A stretch of 7,565 nucleotides of DNA from Syntrophobacterales bacterium (GTDB lineage Bacteria > Desulfobacterota > Syntrophorhabdia > Syntrophorhabdales > WCHB1-27), in contig JADGQN010000232.1 of NCBI GenBank assembly GCA_017881765.1, forward strand, positions 1 to 7,565. Direction: 5' to 3'. Shown piece after piece: positions 1 to 6,907 of this stretch; the first letter of the stretch is position 1; the number at the start of each line of letters is the position of its first letter. The translations under genes were made by a program, and so were the position numbers. The notes under the pieces were generated by a model that saw nothing but the letters and a program-made list of their open reading frames with translations, had not been told where the DNA came from and made no database searches.

Positions 1-743
1 GGTATCTCCTGGCGGAACTCCTGTCTGCCCACACGAGGGAAGGCCGTTATGGGGGCAGCTTCGAAAACCGCACCCGCGCACTCTGCTCCATCGTTGACAA
101 GATCAGGGGTAAGCTCGGGGATAAAATCGCTTTGGCCGTGAGGCTGGGCGTTTACGAACAGATGCCGCACCCTTACGGATGGGGCACCGACAAAGACGAC
201 TACCATAAGCCGGATTTCACGGAACCGGCCAGACTTGTCAAACTATTGTGGGAGAAGGGCGTAAAGCTCTTCGCAATCAGTCTCGGCAATCCTTACTACA
301 ATCCCCATTTGACCAGGCCCTACGACAAGGGCGGCTACATTCCGCCTCTGCACCCGCTGGAAGGGGTTAGACTGCTGCTGGGCGCGGCAAAGGCGATGCA
401 GGCTGCGGCGCCTGAGGCGGTTATCATGGGCGCCGGGCTCAGTTGGCTTCGCCAGTTTTCAGCGAACGTCGCTGCCGGCTGCATCGAGCAGGGTTGGCTG
501 AAGCTCGCCGGGTTTGGCCGTCAGGCGATCGCCAATCCCGATTTCGCCGCCGATCTGCTGAAAACAGGGGCTCTCGATCCGAAGAAGACATGCCTGGCCT
601 GCAGCCAGTGCACGACAATCATGCGCGACGGTGGATGCGCCGGCTGTGTGCCGCGCGACAAAGAGGTCTACGTTCCGATTTATAAAAAGGGACGGGAAGG
701 AAAGCCGCCGGTGGAGAGCGACCGGGTGGCGGAGCACCTCTAA
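1..743 (+). CDS. OYE-family NADH:flavin oxidoreductase (5' end missing)
   Basis: The reading frame is open from position 3 to the TAA at 741-743 (246 visible codons), so the gene starts upstream of the window; the TTG at 132 is an internal codon. The visible part is the C-terminal half of an Old Yellow Enzyme FMN barrel: the family signature RYGGSFENR (about nt 45-71), the AVRLGV strand, and a GxGxSWLRQF...GFGRQAIANPDF stretch matching the phosphate-binding end of the barrel. Cys codons at 591, 600, 609 and 645 have the C-x2-C-x2-C-x11-C pattern expected for a 4Fe-4S cluster (one extra Cys at 636), as in 2,4-dienoyl-CoA reductase and trimethylamine dehydrogenase. The protein stops 31 codons after the last Cys, so it lacks the FAD/NAD(P)H domain of those enzymes. 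It probably reduces an activated C=C bond; the substrate is not deducible. It likely shares a transcript with the dehydrogenase 22 nt downstream. Confidence 0.9.
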   Translation, partial: YLLAELLSAHTREGRYGGSFENRTRALCSIVDKIRGKLGDKIALAVRLGVYEQMPHPYGWGTDKDDYHKPDFTEPARLVKLLWEKGVKLFAISLGNPYYNPHLTRPYDKGGYIPPLHPLEGVRLLLGAAKAMQAAAPEAVIMGAGLSWLRQFSANVAAGCIEQGWLKLAGFGRQAIANPDFAADLLKTGALDPKKTCLACSQCTTIMRDGGCAGCVPRDKEVYVPIYKKGREGKPPVESDRVAEHL

Positions 744-750
744 TTTTCGA

Positions 751-756
751 AAGGAG
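751..756 (+). promoter_or_regulatory. Shine-Dalgarno AAGGAG that sets the TTG start of the alcohol dehydrogenase
   Basis: AAGGAG lies 9 nt upstream of the TTG at 766 and just after the stop of the upstream gene. It is 24 nt from the first ATG (781), too far to serve it, and it lies inside the reading frame extended up to 631. The TTG start also gives the N-terminus MKTRAMVLEAF, which fits this dehydrogenase family. Confidence 0.75.
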
Positions 757-765
757 CAGGTTTTC

Positions 766-1866
766 TTGAAAACAAGGGCCATGGTATTGGAAGCATTTAA
801 CGCGCCCCTCGTTATGAAGGAGCTCGAGATACCGGTGCTGAGGGATTCCGAGGTGCTGGTAAGGATCGACGCAGCCGGTGTTTGCGGCTCCGACGTGCAC
901 ATGTGGAAGGGCGAGGATGAAAGAACGCCGTTGCCGATCGTGCTCGGTCACGAAGGAGTCGGAACGGTTGCCGACATCAAGGGAAAGAAAGAGTACGTCA
1001 CCGGAGAGACGCTGAAAACAGGGGGCCGCATTCTCTGGAACCGCGGCGTGAGCTGCAATGGCTGTTACTACTGCGCTGTCCTGAACCAACCCTGGCTCTG
1101 CCGGACGCGTAAGGTCTACGGGATAAACCGACCGCTTTCCGAGCCGCCGCACCTGAACGGCTGCTATGCGGAGCACCTGGTTCTGGCGGCCTCCACGGAT
1201 ATCTTCAAAATCGATGATGAGATCGACCCGGCTGTCCTCGTTTCGGCGTCGTGCTCGGGGGCCACCGTGGCCCATGCCTTCGACGAACACCCTTTTCCTT
1301 ACGGGAGCAGTTTGCTGATTCAAGGACCGGGCCCCCTGGGGGTGTACGCGGTAGCCTTCGCCAGCCACCTTGGCGCAAGCCAGATCATGGTAACGGGCGG
1401 ATCGGAAAATCGCCTGCAACTCTGCAAAGATTTTGGAGCAACAGCCGTGCTTAATCGGCGCACGATGAGCATTGAAGAACGGAGGGAATTTATCCTCGGC
1501 CGGACCGGAGGCCGGGGTGTGGATGTGGTGATCGAGGCCACGGGAGACCCGTCCGCGGTCCATGAAGGTCTGCTCGCATTGCGGCCGGGTGGAGCATACC
1601 TGTCGATAGGTTTTTCCCAGCCGCCGGGCAATTGCGATGTCGATTTTTTCCAGGAGATTGTCAGGAAGAACGTGAAAATCCAGGGCGTTTGGGTAAGCGG
1701 CACACGCCATACCTTCCAGGCCCTCAGCCTGATTGAAAAGCGGCAGGAACTGTTCGCAAAAATGATCACGCACCGGTTCAAGCTCGATGAAGCCAACGAG
1801 GCGCTTGCGGCAATGGGGAGTCGTGAGGCATTAAAAGCGGTACTTCTGCCCCAGGCGAAAGTTTAG
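766..1866 (+). CDS. Zinc-dependent medium-chain alcohol dehydrogenase
   Basis: The product is 366 aa from the TTG start, normal for a medium-chain dehydrogenase/reductase. The N-terminal GroES-like domain has the catalytic zinc ligands Cys40 (GVCGSDVH) and His62 with Glu63 (GHEGVG), with Cys163 (SASCSGAT) as the likely third protein ligand. The structural-zinc lobe has Cys97, Cys100, Cys103 and Cys112; the last gap is eight residues rather than the usual seven. The Rossmann domain shows GPGPLG at 187-192. The acidic residue that normally ends the second strand in NAD-dependent members is Gly211, followed by Gly-Ser, which suggests NADP(H) or relaxed cofactor use. It should interconvert an alcohol and an aldehyde or ketone in the cytoplasm; the substrate is unknown. 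It sits 22 nt after the OYE-type gene, so the two may be co-transcribed. The resemblance is to the threonine/sorbitol/phosphonate-associated dehydrogenase branches, but I cannot place it in one. Confidence 0.92.
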   Translation: MKTRAMVLEAFNAPLVMKELEIPVLRDSEVLVRIDAAGVCGSDVHMWKGEDERTPLPIVLGHEGVGTVADIKGKKEYVTGETLKTGGRILWNRGVSCNGCYYCAVLNQPWLCRTRKVYGINRPLSEPPHLNGCYAEHLVLAASTDIFKIDDEIDPAVLVSASCSGATVAHAFDEHPFPYGSSLLIQGPGPLGVYAVAFASHLGASQIMVTGGSENRLQLCKDFGATAVLNRRTMSIEERREFILGRTGGRGVDVVIEATGDPSAVHEGLLALRPGGAYLSIGFSQPPGNCDVDFFQEIVRKNVKIQGVWVSGTRHTFQALSLIEKRQELFAKMITHRFKLDEANEALAAMGSREALKAVLLPQAKV

Positions 1867-1919
1867 CGTGGGGCCTGCGTTACTTTGTCAAACCCTCTTC
1901 CGTGTCGCAGCCCTTTAGC

Positions 1920-1948
1920 GTGACTTTCGGGGGAAAATAGGCTATATA
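1920..1948 (+). promoter_or_regulatory. Possible sigma70-type promoter for the importer operon
   Basis: The 128-nt spacer between the dehydrogenase stop and the binding-protein start is the only sizeable gap before the importer. It turns AT-rich at 1936-1975. GTGACT (1920-1925) and TATATA (1943-1948) each match the -35 and -10 consensus at four of six positions and are separated by exactly 17 nt. Overlapping TATATA/TATAAA copies follow to 1952, so the exact -10 is uncertain. No clear operator palindrome is visible. The call rests on sequence match and position only. Confidence 0.4.
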
Positions 1949-1982
1949 TAAAAAATATCAAAACAAGAATTACGATAGACAA

Positions 1983-1988
1983 GGGAGG
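1983..1988 (+). promoter_or_regulatory. Shine-Dalgarno GGGAGG choosing the binding-protein start at 1995
   Basis: Two in-frame ATGs occur at 1989 and 1995. GGGAGG directly abuts the first, leaving no spacer, and is 6 nt from the second. The second start also gives a typical signal-peptide N-terminus, MKKYSVLVL. Confidence 0.7.
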
Positions 1989-1994
1989 ATGGAG

Positions 1995-3179
1995 ATGAAA
2001 AAGTATTCTGTACTGGTTCTGATTGGCGTGCTTGTTGGTATTATGGCCCTCCTCGCGGGATACAGCCCTGCCGTGGGCGCCCCCGCAAAGGAGATCATTA
2101 TCGGCAACCTGCAGGATATCAGCGGTCCTACCTCGGTGTGGGGCAGTGCCGTTACCCGCGGCGCGGAGCTTGCAGCCGAGAAGATGAATGCTCAGGGCGG
2201 CATCAACGGCGCCAAAATCAAGATGATAACGCTCGATACCAAAGGCGACGTGCAGGAGGCGATCAAGGCCTTTAATCGCCTGGTGGACCAGGAAAAGGCC
2301 GTGGCAGTGATCGGCCCTCCGATCAGCAACATCGGCATTGGCCTCGCGCCGGTCGCCGACGCGAAGAAAGTGGCCTTTGTGGGCAGTTTTGCCGACCCCC
2401 GGGCAACTGTCGGTGAGGATGGAAAGGTGCATCCTTCCATGTTCCTCGTTCAGCCGAGCACCGTGCAGTACGGCGAGATTATGGCTAGTTACGCGGTAGA
2501 GAAACTGGGCCTCAAGAAGATCGCCATCCTTTACGATCAGTCGAACGCTTACGCCGTCTCGCTGATGGCCCCCTTCAAGGCTTACGCTGAGTCGGTCGGC
2601 GCCAAGATAGTCGACGAGGAGATGTACGGCAAAACGGACAGGGACTACAGGACCCAGCTCTCGAAGATTAAGAGTTCGGGCGCGGACTGCGTGTTTGCCC
2701 CCAACTATATTCAGGGGTTGGTAATAACGGCCAAGCAGGCCAAACAGCTCGGCTTGACGATGCCCTTCGTTGGTGCCCTGGACTACGCCGCGCCCTTTGC
2801 GTCGCTGGTGAATGACCCGGAGGCCACCAACAATATATACTTTGCCAACAATTACTCTGACAGTGAACCGCAGTTGACGGAAGTGAGAAAGGCTTATAAG
2901 GCTAAATATAACGAAGATCCCATCAACAAGGTTTATCTCGGCTACGACAAGATGCTGGTCGTCGTCGAGGGGATCAAAAAGGGCGGCGGGGCTACGCCTG
3001 ATAAGATTATCGAAGGCCTCAACAAGGTGAGCGGCCTGCAGGGAACAACCGGGGTGATCACTATCTCACCAAAAACCCATCAGCCCGTTGGTTTGTCTAT
3101 GGTGATGTACTACATTGATCACGGGGTATATAAGGACCTGGGGCGTTACGTCCCCGCCAAGCATAAGCAGCAGCAGTAA
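1995..3179 (+). CDS. Periplasmic substrate-binding protein of a Liv-type (branched-chain amino acid family) ABC importer
   Basis: The 394-aa product begins with a clear signal peptide: a Lys-Lys n-region, a hydrophobic core at about residues 5-22, and a probable signal peptidase I site near AVGAPA (residues 26-31). There is no lipobox Cys, so it should be a soluble periplasmic protein. The mature part has the type I binding-fold pattern of LivJ/LivK: an IIIGNLQDISGPTS first strand, the RGAELAAEKMNAQGGING helix, VAVIGPPISN, and KIAILYDQSNAYA at the start of lobe two. The family includes binders of branched-chain amino acids, amides, urea and aromatic acids, so the ligand cannot be read from family membership. 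The segment that is usually a Thr-containing AAT-type ligand loop reads GSFADPRAT here, which may mean a non-standard ligand. It is the first gene of the five-gene importer and probably the most highly expressed. Confidence 0.93.
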   Translation: MKKYSVLVLIGVLVGIMALLAGYSPAVGAPAKEIIIGNLQDISGPTSVWGSAVTRGAELAAEKMNAQGGINGAKIKMITLDTKGDVQEAIKAFNRLVDQEKAVAVIGPPISNIGIGLAPVADAKKVAFVGSFADPRATVGEDGKVHPSMFLVQPSTVQYGEIMASYAVEKLGLKKIAILYDQSNAYAVSLMAPFKAYAESVGAKIVDEEMYGKTDRDYRTQLSKIKSSGADCVFAPNYIQGLVITAKQAKQLGLTMPFVGALDYAAPFASLVNDPEATNNIYFANNYSDSEPQLTEVRKAYKAKYNEDPINKVYLGYDKMLVVVEGIKKGGGATPDKIIEGLNKVSGLQGTTGVITISPKTHQPVGLSMVMYYIDHGVYKDLGRYVPAKHKQQQ

Positions 3180-3201
3180 TCAGGGCTACTCGAAAACTAT
3201 T

Positions 3202-3230
3202 CCCCTGTTCGCCTTCAAGACGGACAGGGG
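3202..3230 (+). promoter_or_regulatory. Strong intergenic RNA hairpin between the binding-protein gene and livH
   Basis: CCCCTGTTCG (3202-3211) pairs with CGGACAGGGG (3221-3230), giving ten base pairs with one G-U and a 9-nt loop. It begins 22 nt after the binding-protein stop. The 3' arm runs into GGCAGATGCGG rather than a T-run, so it is not a canonical intrinsic terminator. Hairpins in this place are known from other importer operons (for example after malE), where they stabilise the upstream message and lower expression of the downstream permeases. That role is inferred here. The G-run of the 3' arm is the only purine-rich stretch resembling a Shine-Dalgarno before livH, and it lies too far (about 17 nt) from the GTG for normal use. 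Confidence 0.6.
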
Positions 3231-3247
3231 GCAGATGCGGGTCTTAC

Positions 3248-4138
3248 GTGACGCCACAATTGCTGATCAACGGCATCTCTCTGGGTTCGGTATACGCGCT
3301 GATCGCGGTAGGCTTTGCATTAATCTTCAATATACTCAAGTTCTCTAATTTTTCCCACGGCGGTCTCATGTCGGTGACCGCCTATATCGGCTATGTCGCG
3401 TGCGTCTTCCTGGGACACTACATCAAAGATCTGCCGCTGTTTGTAGTCACCCTGGTCGCGGCGGCCCTGGGCGGAGGGCTGCTTGCTCTCGTAGTTGAAC
3501 GGGTTGCCTTCAGGCGTCTGCGCAACAGCAATAGCTCGGTCATCTACTATTTCATCTCCTCCATCACCATGGGCATTTTGATGGAGAACTCCATCACGAT
3601 TTTCGCAAGCAGCAACTTTTATTCCTATCCGTCATTCTTCCCCGCGTCCGTGATCAGGTTCGGGGCGTTGAGCGTTGCCATTCCCGACCTCCTCACCTTT
3701 CTTTTTTCGGCCGCGGCCCTGGTCATACTCCTCGTGGTCCTCTTCCGAACAAAGATCGGGCTGGCAATTCGCTCCACGTCCTTCGACACCAGTACGGCAA
3801 AGCTGATGGGCATGGACCCCAACAGGGTCGTTGCCGCCACCTTTTTTGCATCGGGCGTTCTGGGCGGCGTAGCAGGCGTCTTCCTGGGAATCAACTACAC
3901 ACTCTACCCGCAGCTCGGGCAGCTTATCGTAAAAGGGTTCGTCGCCTCCGTGATCGGCGGCCTCGGCAGTATATCGGGTGCCCTCATCGGTGCGGTGCTG
4001 CTGGGGGTTGTCGAGATATTTCTGATCGGCCTCGTCGGTGCGGGTTGGTCCCCCGTAGTTATCTTCGTCATCATGCTGGTCTTTCTGCTGCTGCGGCCGC
4101 GCGGCATATCGGGCGTGATCGTGCAGGAGAAGGCCTGA
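3248..4138 (+). CDS. livH: LivH-type ABC importer permease
   Basis: This 296-aa integral membrane protein is close to the usual LivH length. The GTG start at 3248 gives MTPQLLINGISLGSVYALIAVGFAL, the characteristic LivH opening helix; no ATG/GTG/TTG in frame lies between it and the preceding gene. Hydrophobic segments run throughout, roughly residues 8-30, 40-58, 62-83, 98-118, 145-167, 195-214, 227-258 and 266-282. The cytoplasmic coupling region that contacts the ATPases is at about 171-195 (GLAIRSTSFDTSTAKLMGMD), and the hallmark ASVIGGLGSISGALIGA is at 233-249. It would form the transmembrane channel with LivM. It is separated from the binding-protein gene by 68 nt containing a hairpin and has a poor Shine-Dalgarno, so lower translation than its neighbour is likely. 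Its stop is 10 nt before livM. Confidence 0.93.
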   Translation: MTPQLLINGISLGSVYALIAVGFALIFNILKFSNFSHGGLMSVTAYIGYVACVFLGHYIKDLPLFVVTLVAAALGGGLLALVVERVAFRRLRNSNSSVIYYFISSITMGILMENSITIFASSNFYSYPSFFPASVIRFGALSVAIPDLLTFLFSAAALVILLVVLFRTKIGLAIRSTSFDTSTAKLMGMDPNRVVAATFFASGVLGGVAGVFLGINYTLYPQLGQLIVKGFVASVIGGLGSISGALIGAVLLGVVEIFLIGLVGAGWSPVVIFVIMLVFLLLRPRGISGVIVQEKA

Positions 4139-4148
4139 AGGGGGCCGC

Positions 4149-5009
4149 GTGGAATATATTGCCTCAACGCTCACGTTTACCGGCATAGCCCTCATAGGTG
4201 TGCTGGGCGTTTACATGGTGACGGGGCTGACCGGCCTCTTCTCCTTCGGCCAGGCGGCATTTCTGGCGATCGGCGCTTATGTTTCCGCCGTGCTTTTCAA
4301 GAATCTGGGCTTTCCGTTGCCGCTTGCCGCGTTGGTGGCCATGCTCGTCGGGCTGGCAGCGGGCCTGCTCGTTGGCCTTCCCACGGTCCGCCTGCGCCGC
4401 GACTATATTTCGCTGGTCACTTTTGGTTTTGGTGAGGCGATTATTGCGGTGCTGAATAACACCGCCAACATCACCGGCGGAGCAATGGGCCTGTCCGGCG
4501 TGCCGCAGCGCACCAGCTTTCTGTTGGTCCTGGCGAGTGTCATTGTATGTGTGGCGATCGTCGTCAGCTATAAGAATTCGAAGTACGGCCGGCAATGCCT
4601 GGCATTGCGCAACGACGAACTCGCGGCGAAGTCGATGGGCATCAATGTGGAGAGATTGAAACTCGTCACTTTTTTGATTGCCAGCGTCATGACCAGTTTT
4701 GCCGGTGTCCTCTACGTATTCTATACCACCTATGTCGAGCCGGGAGCCTTCGGATGGGTCATCTCGGCTGAATGGATGATCATCGTGTTCGTAGGAGGGG
4801 TGAACAGCCTCACGGGCGCGGTGGTCGCGACGGTGCTTTTAACCGGGCTGCCCGAGTTTCTGAGATTTGCCTCCGAGTGGCGCATCGCGATCTATTGCAT
4901 CATCGTGCTGTTGATCCTCAACTTCCGCCCCAGCGGTATATTCGGCGAGCATGAGATTTCGCTGCGCTTTCTGCGACGGCTCTTTCGAAAAGGAGATAGC
5001 GCAGAGTGA
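4149..5009 (+). CDS. livM: LivM-type ABC importer permease
   Basis: The 286-aa product has the short form common outside enterobacteria (E. coli LivM is about 425 aa). The GTG start has GAAGGGGG 4 nt upstream. The conserved TGLTGLFSFGQAAFLAIGAY segment lies at residues 25-44. The ATPase-coupling loop is at about 147-170 (GRQCLALRNDELAAKSMGIN), followed by FVGGVNSLTGAVVA near 214-227 and the terminal NFRPSGIFGE at 258-267. The last 15 residues are basic and presumably cytoplasmic. It pairs with LivH to form the pore. Its TGA overlaps the GTG of livG by 4 nt, indicating translational coupling. Confidence 0.93.
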   Translation: MEYIASTLTFTGIALIGVLGVYMVTGLTGLFSFGQAAFLAIGAYVSAVLFKNLGFPLPLAALVAMLVGLAAGLLVGLPTVRLRRDYISLVTFGFGEAIIAVLNNTANITGGAMGLSGVPQRTSFLLVLASVIVCVAIVVSYKNSKYGRQCLALRNDELAAKSMGINVERLKLVTFLIASVMTSFAGVLYVFYTTYVEPGAFGWVISAEWMIIVFVGGVNSLTGAVVATVLLTGLPEFLRFASEWRIAIYCIIVLLILNFRPSGIFGEHEISLRFLRRLFRKGDSAE

Positions 5010-5785
5010 GTTCGCTGGAAGTTAAAGGCCTCTCCAAGGCATTCGGCGGTGTGAAAGCGATAGACGATTTTTCCTTTGAGGTGGACGATCACAACATCGT
5101 AGGCATCATCGGTCCTAACGGCGCAGGCAAGACCACCGTTTTCAACCTGCTCACCGGCGTCTACCCGCTCGATGCAGGACAGGTCTTTCTCGATGGGAAA
5201 GAGCTGACGGGCATGCCCCAGCATGCAATCACCCGGGCGGGCATCGCACGGACCTTCCAGAACATTCGGCTGTTCCGGGGTCTCAATGTACTACAGAACG
5301 TAATGACGGCTGCCGACCCCTATTCGGATTATAACCTGCTCGACGTCTGCTTCTTCACCCCGCGTAAACGACGCCGCGAGCGCGCGGTGAGGGACCTCAG
5401 CAGGAACTATCTCAAGATAGTCGGGCTGGAAGGGTACGAGAAAGAAAGACCGGAGAGCCTGCCTTACGGTTTGCAGCGTAAGCTGGAGCTGGCAAGGGCG
5501 CTGGCGACAAAGCCGAGAGTGTTGCTGCTGGACGAGCCCGCGGCGGGGCTCAACCCGAGCGAGGTGCGTGCTCTTATTGACCTGGTACGAACTATTCACG
5601 GCCAATTTCAGTTCTCGATCATTATCATCGAACATCGTCTGGAAGTGGTAATGGAGTTGTCGTCCAAAATCTTTGTGCTCAACTTCGGAAAATTGCTGGC
5701 CAGCGGCACCCCGGCCGAGATCGTCTGCCACAAGGCGGTCACTGAGGCCTACCTTGGGGAAGAGGAGACGGAGTGCTCAGCATAG
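5006..5785 (+). CDS. livG: LivG-type ABC importer ATPase
   Basis: The 259-aa nucleotide-binding subunit starts at a GTG that overlaps the livM stop, with AAGGAGA about 9 nt upstream. Walker A is GPNGAGKTT (36-44) and the Q-loop Gln is 85 in ARTFQNIRLF, typical of LivG. The family's signature, which replaces LSGGQ, is LPYGLQRKLELARAL (152-166). Walker B is VLLLDE (172-177) and the switch His is 210 in IIIIEHRLEVVM. Most LivG proteins read EHDM at that site, so Arg-Leu after the His is a small variation. With LivF it would form the ATP-hydrolysing dimer on the inner face of the membrane. The 3' end overlaps livF by 13 nt. Confidence 0.94.
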   Translation: MSSLEVKGLSKAFGGVKAIDDFSFEVDDHNIVGIIGPNGAGKTTVFNLLTGVYPLDAGQVFLDGKELTGMPQHAITRAGIARTFQNIRLFRGLNVLQNVMTAADPYSDYNLLDVCFFTPRKRRRERAVRDLSRNYLKIVGLEGYEKERPESLPYGLQRKLELARALATKPRVLLLDEPAAGLNPSEVRALIDLVRTIHGQFQFSIIIIEHRLEVVMELSSKIFVLNFGKLLASGTPAEIVCHKAVTEAYLGEEETECSA

Positions 5786-6480
5786 AGAACCTGCACGTTG
5801 CATACGGGCCTGTCCACGCTCTTGAAGGGATCAGCCTGGAGGTGCCCAGGGGGCAGATCATAAGCATCATCGGGTCGAACGGGGCCGGGAAGACTACCCT
5901 GCTGAACACCATCTGCGCCCTGATCCGCCAGAAGAGCGGGACGATAAAATTCGAGGGTCGGGAGCTGAGCCGTTTCACTCACCAGATTGTCAAGCTGGGC
6001 ATCGTGCAGGTTCCGGAAGGACGCAAGGTCTTTGCCGGCCTCACCGTCAGGGAGAACCTGATGGCAGGAGGGTATGTCCTCAAAGAAGCGCTTCGTCTCC
6101 AGCAGAATATCGAAAAGATGTTTGACCTCTACCCCATTCTGCGGGACCGGCAGAATCAGCAGGCGGGCACCCTGAGCGGCGGCGAACAGCAGATGCTGGC
6201 CATCTGCAGGGGACTGATGGCCGAGCCGAAGCTTCTTCTGCTCGATGAGCCTTCATTGGGATTGGGTCCTATCATCGTCAACGGCGTGTTCCAGCTGATC
6301 AGGCGGATCAGGGAGCAAGGGATAACAGTAGTGCTGGTGGAGCAGAATGCGAGGAAGGCCCTGGCCCTTTGCAACTACGCCTATGTGCTGGAAAACGGCA
6401 AGATCGCGATGCGAGGGCAGGGCAGAGAGCTGTTGTGCGATGCAGCCATAAAAAAAGCCTACCTGGGCGAGTGTTCATAG
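5773..6480 (+). CDS. livF: LivF-type ABC importer ATPase
   Basis: The 235-aa product is a standard LivF length. The GTG start lies inside the end of livG, with AGAGGAG 5 nt upstream. Walker A is GSNGAGKTT (34-42), the Q-loop region reads GIVQVPEGRKVF (76-87), the signature is LSGGEQQ (134-140), and Walker B is LLLLDEP (154-160), followed by SLGLGP. The switch position reads VEQN with Gln191 where LivG has His; this substitution is normal for LivF. It completes the importer. No terminator-like hairpin with a T-run follows its TAG, so transcription may continue into the cupin and flavoprotein genes. Confidence 0.94.
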   Translation: MLSIENLHVAYGPVHALEGISLEVPRGQIISIIGSNGAGKTTLLNTICALIRQKSGTIKFEGRELSRFTHQIVKLGIVQVPEGRKVFAGLTVRENLMAGGYVLKEALRLQQNIEKMFDLYPILRDRQNQQAGTLSGGEQQMLAICRGLMAEPKLLLLDEPSLGLGPIIVNGVFQLIRRIREQGITVVLVEQNARKALALCNYAYVLENGKIAMRGQGRELLCDAAIKKAYLGECS

Positions 6481-6524
6481 AACAGGGTTCTTATGCGTGT
6501 AGCTGACCTCATCAGGGAGATGCC

Positions 6525-6907
6525 ATGCCCGTTTTTCACCTCAACGACGTGCCGGGACGAAGTTTCCGGCCGGCCGCCTCACGCGGGTTCTTGCCGGTCC
6601 GGGAGCGCCCGCCGAACCGGATTATTTTGTGATGGGATACGTCACCATCTATCCGGGCGGTGAAGTGCCTGCCCATGCGCATGGCCAGGAAGAGGTTTAC
6701 TTCATCATCAGCGGCCACGGGACCATGGAACTCGGGGGAGAGCAGACGCCGGTCAAGGCCGGCAGTTATGTCGCTATACGGCCCGGGCAGGAGCACTGCC
6801 TCAGGAACACGGCGGAAGAGGATTTAGTCATGGTTTTTTGCTATGCCCCGAAAGGCATTGTCGACCATTGGGAGCAGGAGCTGCAATCTGCCGAGAGGGA
6901 ACGGTGA
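6525..6907 (+). pseudogene. Small single-domain cupin gene, apparently frameshifted
   Basis: ATG 6525, with GGGAG 5 nt upstream, opens a frame reading MPVFHLNDVPGRSF and ends at TGA 6630-6632 after 35 codons. The cupin body lies in the -1 frame, which is open from 6503 to TGA 6905-6907 but has no ATG, GTG or TTG before 6629. That frame gives sensible sequence well upstream of 6629 (LTRVLAGPGAPAEPDYFVMG). Joining the frames at the TTT near 6563-6566 gives a continuous cupin of about 127 aa, as if one T were missing. Both cupin motifs are intact: GGEVPAHAHGQEEVYFIISG (His, His and Glu ligands) and the PGQEHCLRN motif with the fourth ligand His. It may be a true pseudogene, a sequencing error, programmed slippage, or a shortened protein from GTG 6629/ATG 6632, though these lack a Shine-Dalgarno. 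Small cupins of this kind bind a metal; the role here is unknown. Confidence 0.75.

Noticed and set aside
631..765. Extension of the dehydrogenase frame upstream to ATG 631
   Set aside because: It overlaps the Fe-S end of the OYE-type gene, adds 45 residues foreign to the family, and ignores the AAGGAG and TTG at 751-768.
557..1024. A 14-bp direct repeat GCTGAAAACAGGGG at 557-570 and 1011-1024
   Set aside because: Both copies are inside coding sequence and encode similar Leu-Lys-Thr-Gly peptides; only two copies exist and nothing marks them as a site.
619..1773. Long open frame on the - strand (384 codons)
   Set aside because: It lies antisense to the alcohol dehydrogenase, has no recognisable domain, and is rich in Arg, His and Pro as expected from a high-GC reverse-strand shadow.
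1871..1916. Possible terminator after the dehydrogenase: GGGCCTGCG (1871-1879) pairing with CGCAGCCC (1906-1913), then TTT
   Set aside because: It has one bulge, a 26-nt loop and only three Ts, so it is too weak to call.
3632..4195. Open frames on the - strand across livH and similar ones across livM
   Set aside because: Their translations are hydrophilic mirror images of permease codons, with no motif and no plausible ribosome binding context.
6493..6663. Small open frame from ATG 6493 (MRVADLIREM...) between livF and the cupin
   Set aside because: It has no Shine-Dalgarno and no family resemblance, and its later codons are a shadow of the cupin frames.
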